Below are positions 19,331-26,500 of a stretch of 64,000 nucleotides of DNA, piece by piece. Origin of the DNA: JBGSUZ01 sp964404895 (GTDB lineage Bacteria > Bacillota > Clostridia > Peptostreptococcales > Acidaminobacteraceae); assembly GCA_964404895.1 (NCBI GenBank), contig CAYOLV010000002.1, positions 558,001-622,000 of the forward strand, written 5' to 3'. Under the pieces are notes generated by a model. The model did not search any database. It was not told the DNA's origin and saw only the letters and a list, made by a program, of their open reading frames with translations. A program made the position numbers and the translations under genes. How positions within the stretch are numbered: position 1 is the first letter of the stretch; the number at the start of each line of letters is the position of its first letter.

Positions 19331-19537
19331 TTAATCACTCATCTCATTAACTATTGTTTCAAACATGGAAAGTAATATAACTTTTGCATTACTTGATAAA
19401 TCTGTATTTTTCTCTAGTTCTTTTATTTCGTTAAGCGAGGCCTCAATTCCTATTTTTCCCACTATTTTACTTAAATCAACAATTTTTTTGCTTATAAACT
19501 TTTTGTTATCTTCGCTAATACTCAATGTGGTATTCAT
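19331..19537 (-). CDS. Hypothetical 68-aa protein
   Basis: Not recognised. The ATG at 19537 has GAGGTG upstream, and a terminator follows. The protein is predicted all-helical with no membrane segment or Cys. It is enriched in Ile, Lys and Glu (LNEIKELEKNTDLSSNAKVI). It is the first gene past the housekeeping block and may belong to the accessory zone. Confidence 0.6.
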   Translation of the reverse strand: MNTTLSISEDNKKFISKKIVDLSKIVGKIGIEASLNEIKELEKNTDLSSNAKVILLSMFETIVNEMSD

Positions 19538-19664
19538 TTATAACACCTCAAAGAGTATTTAATATCCTTTTTAACTTTTTGATTCAGTTTCTCACGTAAA
19601 ACCATGTTATTTAGTCCTCCTAAAAGTCACTTCAACATGATTCTACTTATTTTCATTTTAAAAC

Positions 19665-20177
19665 TTAAGGCAATACAGGTTTATTTTTATAAATAGTGTT
19701 GCGGCATATTCTTAACAAACATTGAAAACATAATTTCTTGTCAAAGCAGTTACGTTTCCACAAATTACTTATGAACCTATTTGACTTCTCAACTTTACTC
19801 ATTTTTATATCTTTTTTAGCACTATTAATCAGCTTTTTTAACCATTCTTTCCATCGACGAAATGTTGATTCTTCCGCGCAAACGCAGTTTTTCGAAGAAG
19901 AAAACAGTGATTTTTCAATACATTCAATAGTATAACGCTTATACGGCACTATTAATGAAGGCAATTCATGATGAATTGTCCCACATCCTTTACATTTAAG
20001 TCTTCTCAATAATAACATCCACTTACAGCAATCTATGTCTATTATAGATCTATTTCTTCTCCCAATAAGCTTTAACTCTGACTTACATAATGGGCAAATA
20101 GCATGTTCGTGACTTAAGACGCTCAAAGTCCTGTATTTATTAGTTTTTATCAAGTCATATCGATTAATTACTATCAT
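19665..20177 (-). CDS. DUF6431-like zinc-ribbon protein, mobile-element associated
   Basis: 170 aa. It has two Cys pairs: CPLCKSEL (near residue 30) and CKGCGTIHHELP (near residue 65). HHELPSLIVPYKRY and a following helix-turn-helix-like stretch (ESTFRRWKEWLKKL) match the DUF6431 family, which commonly accompanies transposase/ATPase gene sets. The C-terminal 45 residues (CFQCLLRICRN) are atypical and may be degraded. It has an AGGATGATG ribosome site. With the IstB fragment just upstream, it looks like the leftover of an insertion element. Confidence 0.6.
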   Translation of the reverse strand: MIVINRYDLIKTNKYRTLSVLSHEHAICPLCKSELKLIGRRNRSIIDIDCCKWMLLLRRLKCKGCGTIHHELPSLIVPYKRYTIECIEKSLFSSSKNCVCAEESTFRRWKEWLKKLINSAKKDIKMSKVEKSNRFISNLWKRNCFDKKLCFQCLLRICRNTIYKNKPVLP

Positions 20178-20289
20178 CGCATCATCCTGTATTATGTATT
20201 TTTTTCAACATAATTACAGATTAACAGATTACTTTTTACAATAAAAGTTTTATTCTGTTTTATTCAGTTAAAACTCACCTATTCTTTCA

Positions 20290-20415
20290 TCACGTACTTT
20301 CCTGAATGGTGGTAATCAACTCATGAGCACTTAAGAAATATGCCATTAAGCCATTCTTTATGCCTTCCACTGCTAATATTATCTCCAAGTGAATCTTTCC
20401 CACACCAGGAGGGCC
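20290..20415 (-). pseudogene. IstB-like ATPase fragment (IS21-type remnant)
   Basis: A 41-codon stretch reads GPPGVGKIHLEIILAVEGIK, then NGLMAYFLSAHELIT, matching the Walker A region of IstB. The Thr of GKTH is replaced (GKIH), and the reading ends in a TGA. Upstream sequence is interrupted by stops, so this is a decayed fragment. Together with the DUF6431-like gene it marks an old insertion. Confidence 0.75.
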
Positions 20416-20581
20416 ATATCTTCGCTCTTGAAATTAATAAAAAGAAATTGGATATTTATTTTTGGCAATACTTTTTGCTCCCATAGAAGAACCGAAGAGA
20501 CTGTTATCACGATGAAAAGTAGACATATTTATTATATGCCTACTTCCATCAAAATGTTATAAAACTCTTTTCTCACACCCT

Positions 20582-20731
20582 CTAATTCTTACAACCATTT
20601 TTATCGCATGTAATTGGTTCATTTGTAGATACCCAATTTTCTGGATGCTCATTTGTATCTCTTCCACAACCGGTCGTTCCACCTTTTGTTCCTACATGAA
20701 CTTCTCCTGACTCAATATTCTTGACAGCCAT
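20582..20731 (-). CDS. 49-aa Cys-containing peptide
   Basis: Starts at the ATG at 20731 with a near-perfect AGAAGGAGGTGATAGT ribosome site and ends at a TAG at 20582. The product has a Gly/Thr-rich centre (GTKGGTTGCGRDTNEHPENW) and a C-terminal CDKNGCKN, giving three Cys and no membrane segment. I do not recognise a family. No maturase or exporter gene lies beside it. The strong ribosome site argues that it is translated. Confidence 0.6.
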   Translation of the reverse strand: MAVKNIESGEVHVGTKGGTTGCGRDTNEHPENWVSTNEPITCDKNGCKN

Positions 20732-20945
20732 ACTATCACCTCCTTCTAATAATTCATACAAAATCTATAAAAATAGTACTTGTATGTCACATCAACTCCA
20801 TATAATCCTAACTGTTTGTACTTAATCATATACTGCCTTTGTTCATCACAAATGACAAATTCCATTTTAATTCAAATTGTTGTATTATAGCGTATTTTGA
20901 TAAGATCCTAATTGGTTATTTATGGTGAAATATGTTGCTGCAAAA
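20732..20945. other. Intergenic, no gene seen
   Basis: AT-rich spacer upstream of the 49-aa gene, presumably holding its promoter. Nothing else was recognised. Confidence 0.5.
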
Positions 20946-21075
20946 CTTTCATATAACGAGAGACGAACTTATGACGTTGCCGTGATTGACGCCTCAAGCG
21001 GCAAGTTGGCGGGGATTTTGCATGCGCAAAAGACGTGACAATAGGCAATGGCGTAAGTTCGGAGTTATGTGAAGG
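20946..21075. repeat. 130-bp GC-rich imperfect inverted repeat
   Basis: The left arm (20946-20981) and right arm (21044-21075) pair over about 30 positions. Shared blocks are CTTTCATATAAC / CCTTCACATAAC, CGAACTTA and TTGCC. A 6-nt bulge (GAGAGA) on the left faces 2 nt on the right. The centre is GC-rich and itself partly self-complementary. The overall shape recalls integron attC hairpins or a MITE, but it matches no consensus well. Confidence 0.7.
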
Positions 21076-21084
21076 TTCATTGAG
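21062..21084 (+). repeat. 23-bp inverted repeat, left copy
   Basis: The reverse complement of this stretch matches 21798-21820 at 22 of 23 positions. The pair brackets the orphan plus-strand gene. Confidence 0.85.
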
Positions 21085-21098
21085 TTCTCAAAATATGG

Positions 21099-21104
21099 TA
21101 TAAT
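21099..21104 (+). promoter_or_regulatory. Extended -10 promoter of the orphan gene
   Basis: TGGTATAAT is a perfect extended -10 element. The weak -35 (TTCATT, 21076-21081) lies inside the 23-bp repeat at 17-nt spacing, so the inverted repeat supplies part of the promoter. The leader before the ATG at 21122 is only about 10-15 nt. Confidence 0.65.
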
Positions 21105-21121
21105 TTATTTGGGTGATGTGT

Positions 21122-21760
21122 ATGCAAATTATGAAAATTAAAGGCACCATTGAAGTTGCGTGTATAAATAAAAAATCTTCCTCTAAGTACCTATTGCTTT
21201 TGTCTAACGCAACATTAATAGATCTAGAAAATAATCGATTTGAAGAAAAAGAGAAAGTTTGGATACCCTTTAACCAAAAAGCGCTTCTGAATCTCTTTTT
21301 TTCAAAAAAAAATGAATGTATAGAAGTATTTGCAGCATACAATACTGGAAAAGAAAACTCTATGCTATATGTTCAGGAACTAATTGACATTATTCCAAAT
21401 CACAAACTTGGATTTTTATCTTTTGCTGAACATCTGCAAGAATTACTTAAAGACAAAATCGTTTGTAGAGATTTCAAGCAAGGTGATTTTGCATTTGCTT
21501 TAAGTGATTACAATCCGATAATGCATATTCAACAAGAAGTTTATCCTTTTCTCCTTATAATAACAAAGTTCAATTTAGATAGTGACCCTCCTCAAGCAAA
21601 AGGTATGATTTCTGGTGTTTATGACTGGTTTGAAATAAGTAATGAGCTAAAAAACAGTGAAATATTTAGAGTCAATACTTATAACGAATTCAAAGATTTG
21701 ATGGATTTTATACCTACATTTGATAAGGACTCCTGCCTTACCTTCTACAAAGATTTATAA
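21122..21760 (+). CDS. Orphan hypothetical protein inside inverted repeats
   Basis: 212 aa from the ATG at 21122 with GGGTGAT upstream. Not recognised. It is soluble and mixed alpha/beta, with many Lys, Glu and Phe residues; YPFLLIITKFNLDSD and GMISGVYDWFEISNEL are notable stretches. There is no signal peptide or Cys cluster. It is the only plus-strand gene between 1 and 62 kb. It is flanked by a hairpin repeat and matching 23-bp inverted repeats, which suggests a gene cassette or passenger of a small non-autonomous element. Confidence 0.65.
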   Translation: MQIMKIKGTIEVACINKKSSSKYLLLLSNATLIDLENNRFEEKEKVWIPFNQKALLNLFFSKKNECIEVFAAYNTGKENSMLYVQELIDIIPNHKLGFLSFAEHLQELLKDKIVCRDFKQGDFAFALSDYNPIMHIQQEVYPFLLIITKFNLDSDPPQAKGMISGVYDWFEISNELKNSEIFRVNTYNEFKDLMDFIPTFDKDSCLTFYKDL

Positions 21761-21797
21761 AATTGCTATGCATAAGCTTTGTTCAGCCATTTTCATA

Positions 21798-21820
21798 CTC
21801 AATGAACTTTCACATAACTC
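21798..21820 (+). repeat. 23-bp inverted repeat, right copy
   Basis: Starts CTCAATGAACTTTCACATAAC, the complement of the left copy at 21062-21084 with one mismatch. It lies 38 nt after the stop of the orphan gene. The core CTTTCACATAAC also matches the outer arm of the long dyad at 20946. Confidence 0.85.
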
Positions 21821-21969
21821 ATGAGTTCACACTATATTACCAATAACAGTTAATATAACAATACATTATTAAATCAAAACTGTATATATTTGCATATTAG
21901 TTCTTACAATTATTGTACAAAATACGCTCTTACATCCATATACTTTAATTTTGTTAAAGTATACTATTC

Positions 21970-22044
21970 TTGAAATATCTCATGACGAAGCAAGACATGG
22001 TAGTGCTTTTGAAGGTTTACTCAACAGATACTTTGGTAAGTAGT
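21970..22044 (+). pseudogene. Rubrerythrin C-terminal remnant
   Basis: 24 codons followed by TAG. They translate to LEISHDEARHGSAFEGLLNR followed by YFGK, the highly conserved end of the rubrerythrin diiron domain (the E-x2-x-DEARH iron ligands). Nothing upstream continues the family, so the 5' part was lost by deletion or insertion. A terminator follows. It probably marks the edge of a former chromosomal gene at the integration/deletion junction. Confidence 0.8.
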
Positions 22045-22063
22045 AGAACTGAATAGAACTTTT

Positions 22064-22114
22064 AAGAACCAGTGAAAAGTGTTGAAATTCAAATGCTTTC
22101 ATTGGTTCTTTTTA
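22064..22114 (+). terminator. Terminator after the rubrerythrin remnant
   Basis: AAGAACCAGTGAAA pairs with TTTCATTGGTTCTT and is followed by a short T-run, 20 nt after the remnant's stop. Confidence 0.8.
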
Positions 22115-22292
22115 TATGCACACGAAACCAAAAGTTTTAATAAGTTCTGATAATTCTTTAGAGGTTCCATAGTTTTATAATAATTCAGTGGGCATTTGGT
22201 GGGCAAATAGGTAAGTATCGTCTTTTTCATCTGCCCACGCCCACATCATCTTCATATTTGAAAATTCTATTATTCCTGTCTATATCTACATA
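22115..22292. other. Intergenic, no gene seen
   Basis: AT-rich spacer apart from a short GC island (GTGGGCAAATAG, then CTGCCCACGCCCAC). No gene was supported; see the rejected integrase idea. Confidence 0.4.
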
Positions 22293-22330
22293 AAATAAAA
22301 GCCTCCAGATTATTACTCTGAAGGCTTTAT
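22293..22330 (-). terminator. Terminator after the 34-aa gene
   Basis: Stem AAAGCCTTCAGAG/CTGGAGGCTTTT with a T-rich tail on the minus strand. Confidence 0.8.
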
Positions 22331-22337
22331 AATTTTA

Positions 22338-22442
22338 CTACTTTAAATTTTTAATATTCGTCACACACTCAGTGCAAATTGGAGATTCATTTACCACTAT
22401 TTTTGTATCAGTACTACCACAGAACACACACGGCGCTTTCAT
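22338..22442 (-). CDS. 34-aa double-CxxC zinc-knuckle protein
   Basis: The ATG at 22442 follows GGAGGTGATTTT. The product contains CVFC and CTEC, the four ligands of a minimal zinc ribbon (KAPCVFCGSTDTKIVV, then SPICTECVTN). Its own terminator follows. The function is unknown; a nucleic-acid or protein-binding micro-protein is possible. Confidence 0.7.
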   Translation of the reverse strand: MKAPCVFCGSTDTKIVVNESPICTECVTNIKNLK

Positions 22443-22537
22443 AAAATCACCTCCTTATTTACAGAATATAACAAAATTAATTTCCAATCAATATTTATTT
22501 TTACATTTTATTACTTTTTATTTATTAAATCTGTTTT

Positions 22538-22975
22538 TTAAACAAATAAATATGATGCACATACTCCAAATGCAAGAAATGGACATAGAGGAATTTTCAT
22601 CTTCACAGATTTCTTCTTCACAATTAGCATGTAAATCGATAAAATCCCGCCTATTATAAATGCAAGTAACAGCGCTACCAGGACTTGATTGGGTCTAAGA
22701 AAAAGAGAAGCACCTAGCATATACTTAACATCGCCACCCCCTACTTGCTTTAGTAAATCCAGAATAAATAAAGTTCCGCCCCCTATAACCACACTGATTG
22801 CAGGTTCTAAACTTACCTTTCCAACTTTAAACCCAATCAGCACCACATAAAATACACCCATAATAAAAATGATCAGATTCAGTCGATTAGACACTCTGCA
22901 GTGCTTTATATCTGATATAGTCACCAAAATTGCTGAAGAAAACAGCATCAAAAATCCAGTTATAAATATAGTCAT
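22538..22975 (-). CDS. Prepilin peptidase, A24 family (TadV/CpaA-like)
   Basis: 145 aa polytopic membrane aspartyl protease of the short TadV/CpaA form (no N-terminal methylase domain). The first catalytic Asp is in VTISDIKHCRVSNRLN (near residue 22) and the second is in the GxGD-type motif VGGGDVKYMLGASLFL (near residue 80). It has about five membrane helices. It most likely processes the Flp-type pilin encoded at 36.4 kb, even though it lies 14 kb away. It is the last gene of the DUF457/surface protein group. Confidence 0.85.
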   Translation of the reverse strand: MTIFITGFLMLFSSAILVTISDIKHCRVSNRLNLIIFIMGVFYVVLIGFKVGKVSLEPAISVVIGGGTLFILDLLKQVGGGDVKYMLGASLFLRPNQVLVALLLAFIIGGILSIYMLIVKKKSVKMKIPLCPFLAFGVCASYLFV

Positions 22976-22996
22976 AATAAATCTCTGTACTCAGTT

Positions 22997-23449
22997 TTAA
23001 AACAGCCAGTCATGAATCTTATCTGCCCCAATGTGAACTATCATTCCCGCCATGATGCCCATGCTCATGGGCGCCCAGCCTAGAAATAAATAAACTGCCA
23101 GGCATATCAATAACACGCCCATAGGCTTATGCGTAAAGGCTCTGTGTGGCAAGAAACCTGTAATAAATATAAGGGCTGCGGCTAAAAGTATTTTAAACTC
23201 AGTTCCTAAATAGTAAATTAGCGCTGCACTAAAAAGACCATATACGAGAATTTGGAACCATTTTTTGTTGATTGCAAGTATCTTTTGATTCACAGTGCTG
23301 CTTTGATGATCCAGATCCAGAATAACTGTCCCAATTAAAACGCCAACGCCTAACTCTGGCGTCATTATTGCAGCAGGAATAACCCTAAAGTACATGGCTG
23401 TTCCACCCGCTACTGTCGCTGTTGCTATATGTCCTTTTAAACTAGGCAT
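22997..23449 (-). CDS. YdjM-like membrane-bound metal-dependent hydrolase (DUF457)
   Basis: 150 aa with about four membrane segments. Metal-binding motifs typical of the family are LDLDHQSS (near residue 46), HRAFTHKPMG (near residue 103) and HIGADKIHDW at the C-terminus. The in vivo substrate is unknown. RBS AAAGGAG. It is transcribed toward the prepilin peptidase with a 21-nt gap, suggesting co-expression. Confidence 0.85.
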   Translation of the reverse strand: MPSLKGHIATATVAGGTAMYFRVIPAAIMTPELGVGVLIGTVILDLDHQSSTVNQKILAINKKWFQILVYGLFSAALIYYLGTEFKILLAAALIFITGFLPHRAFTHKPMGVLLICLAVYLFLGWAPMSMGIMAGMIVHIGADKIHDWLF

Positions 23450-23470
23450 AAAAAGTCTCCTTTCAAGACA

Positions 23471-23508
23471 ATAAAAAACCGCCCAAGGTTTATCCCTTGA
23501 ACGGTTAA
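23471..23508 (-). terminator. Terminator after the giant surface protein
   Basis: Stem AACCGTTCAAGG/CCTTGGGCGGTT followed by six T on the minus strand, 12 nt beyond the stop. Confidence 0.85.
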
Positions 23509-23520
23509 TTGATGGTTGAA

Positions 23521-26500
23521 TTACTTATTCGGTGCTCCAATTTTAAAGGTTTGAATCACCGAACCTTCTAGTTCAATTGTAATTGTAGTATCTCTGTATA
23601 CTGATCCCTTCCAAGCTCTTAATGTTATTTCATAAGGAGCTCTAAGTCTTTGCTTCTTCAGCGTTAATGTTTGAGGCGTGCTGACCCAGACAATGTACTT
23701 CAAGGTTTTAGTGTCTACCAGGTTATTTTCATCCATCTCAAGCCTAAGCGCCTTATATGTGCCTGATTTTAAACCTGGTTCATAAGAAGCTGCAGCGTAG
23801 CCCATGGATACTCTTTTGTCATTAACTATCCATGATTGATCTGGAATGATTTCTACCTTATCGACTTTGCCCGTTGTAGTAATTTTAAACGTCAATCTGT
23901 CTCCCGCCATAGGGTCAAGTGGTGTTACTACACCGCTAACAGCAATCTTATTAACTACTATTGTTTTATTAGCAGTTGCACTTGCTCCGCTAGGATCCGT
24001 CACTACGACCTTCTGATAATAGACACCATATGAGTCTGCAGTAAACGGTGGTAAGGTTTTTATCACGCCCTGGACTTGATTATTAAACGTCTGAATTAAC
24101 TTAGGCGTTTCGCCTTCTTTCCACAAATAATAATCAAGCTTGAGTAAATCTCCATCCGGATCAATTGGCATAACTGTTGAAGTAATTTGATCGCCTTCGT
24201 ATGGATCTGAAGGTGTAGTGGTTTTAAACGATATTGTTGGTGCTAAATTAGCTGTTACCGTCACATTTTGAGAAACAGTTTTTGTCTTTGATGGATCCAC
24301 ATCACTTATTGCAGTAATTTTCATGGTGTACGTTTTACCAGGCAACGTCCCAGGGATATTATAAATAATGTTCGTCCAGTTAAACCCATGATTATCTACT
24401 GCAGTAGCTGTTGCTCCTAAGATCATATTAATTGTTTTGATTGGTCCAACTCTCGTGGCTCCATCATATAGTGCTGTTTCTAGGTGATGATTGTAAGGGT
24501 ATCTTGACCAGGTGTTGATCCAAACGACATTATTCCCACGGGGGAAAGCCAAAAGTGAGTGCTCTGGTTTTTCTGCAGTTAGAGTAGCGCCAAAATCAAA
24601 GGGTGCCTCGTTCGGCATTGTAAACGTTTTTTGAGTCGATGATGTCGCGCCTTCATAATCTGTCACCTTTAAATAAACGTCAACTTGCTCTCCATAATTC
24701 AAGATCAAGTTCGGCATGCCATCCACCCATGCGGTAGAATTAGCCTTTTTCCATTTCCACTCAGCAAATTTAATTCCTTTGTCGGCATAAGAAAGGTGGT
24801 CTAAATCATACGATGTGCTACTTACCGAAAAATTGATATTGGTCTGATTATAGACGTTTTTCATTTCAAAATCTGCAATTGGGCGCCTATGCACAAAAAC
24901 ATCCATTTCCGTTGCATCAGAAGTTCTGTTGTAACTTTGGAAAGCAACTTCAGGTGTAGGCTGATCGGTTCCTTTGTGGAAGACTCTGTACTTGCCCACT
25001 TTGTCGAACACAGTGACAGGTTCTGTCCGTTGGATGTTGTGGTATGCGGATTGTCCCTCGCTGTTTTCAAAGTAGTTGGCGTCTTGAAGGTGGTTGAATA
25101 CTTGGCTGTACTTAGGGTCATTTTCAAGATCGTTGTAGTAAGTGGAATAGGTGGCGGTGTCTTCTCCTTTGACCAGGTACAGCCCCTCTTGACCTTCTAT
25201 GAATACTTTGTTTTCTGCGGTTATGTCTGAGAGCATAGTTTCCAGTCCATTTGAGTCATATAATTTCCCGTTTGGAGTTGCATTGATCATATCTCTCAAA
25301 TTGATTTCTATTGCTTTGTTAGTGCTTCGATCTACATACTTATAATCTGTCGCCACTTTAACTTTAATATTGTTGGCTTTGATGTACGCCAAAATACTTG
25401 GATCTATCTTCTGAAAGGAATCTTTATCTCCAAGATAGAGAATGTACTTTTCTGAATTGGGTCTAAAGGCTGTGCTTGGTAGTTTTGACATATCTACACC
25501 ATAGAATTTCCAACCTACTACGTCAGTTGATGCAGGTTCGGTTTTGTAACCAGTGATTTTATAAGTGTAGTCCCCAGTTCGAGTGTAGGTGGTTATTTTC
25601 TTAGGACGTTCAGCATCTGTATAGTAAAAGTAAGACCCCGTAGTCCAATTTACTAAAGTGTATTCGAGCTTATAAGCAAATTGCTCAAAGGTGTTGATCA
25701 CGCCAGATGCAACTCTGAGCGGTGCTTCAAAGTATTGGGTTATGCTTGAAGTCGGCGGTGTTGAATAAGGCGTTCCTGAGTTTTCAACTACCTGTGTTGT
25801 GCCACTAAAAGGTATTCCATAGTCTTGTAAAAGACTGTTGTAATAAGGGCTTGCCGAATAGTCTGAAGCGGATTGAGACGGTGTTGTATTCCTCTTAACA
25901 AGGGTTTGTGGTGGTTTATATCCGCTACCCGTTTTGTTATAAGTAAAGGTTCCTGCGCCTTTGAGTTGGAAGGGGTAGTAGATATTATAAAGCGTATCAA
26001 ACTGCGAAATGATTTCATAGGTTAAACCAGCTTCAAGTCCTTGGATCTCTGCTGCTCCGTCAGGCTTTACCAGTTGAACTTCTCCATGAAACTTATTAGG
26101 ATTTTGCTTAATGGAGTAAATATCCCCATTTCTAGCATATGCCGTGTTAAAGTCCACTTCTGCAATACCACCAATCAATTTATCTAGGTTAGATAGATTG
26201 TCTAGTTTTACCACGTTGTTAAATTCATCAAAATGGTAATTATTCCTTGAAATACTCGCTGCTTCCGAACCATAGGCATTAAATTTAGTGTCTACAAAGC
26301 CTGTATTATGACCTAATCCATTTAATGATGTTCCAAAGCCCCACCAGTTTCCGCCTGAGTCTCTTGCTACAAATCCACCCGCTAGAGCCTTACCATAAGT
26401 AATATTTGCCAGTCCATTCACTTTTGATAAACCAATTTCCGTTCCCACTATTTTGTTAGATTCAGGATTTTCAAACCTCGCATATCCAAAATTATCTACT

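Noticed and set aside
20437..20527. 30-codon frame upstream of the IstB fragment
   Set aside because: It has no ribosome site and no recognisable match to IstB, and it sits in degraded sequence.
20582..20731. SCIFF-type radical-SAM precursor peptide
   Set aside because: The peptide has only three Cys with different spacing and no SCIFF maturase nearby.
20946..21075. Formal integron attC site
   Set aside because: The dyad has the right general shape, but its terminal heptamers (ATATAAC, GTTATGT) deviate from the RYYYAAC/GTTRRRY consensus and no integrase is visible. It is kept only as an attC-like inverted repeat.
22185..22260. C-terminal remnant of a tyrosine integrase
   Set aside because: A GC island with GTGGGCAAATAG resembles integrase gene ends, but no catalytic residues or continuous frame could be read.
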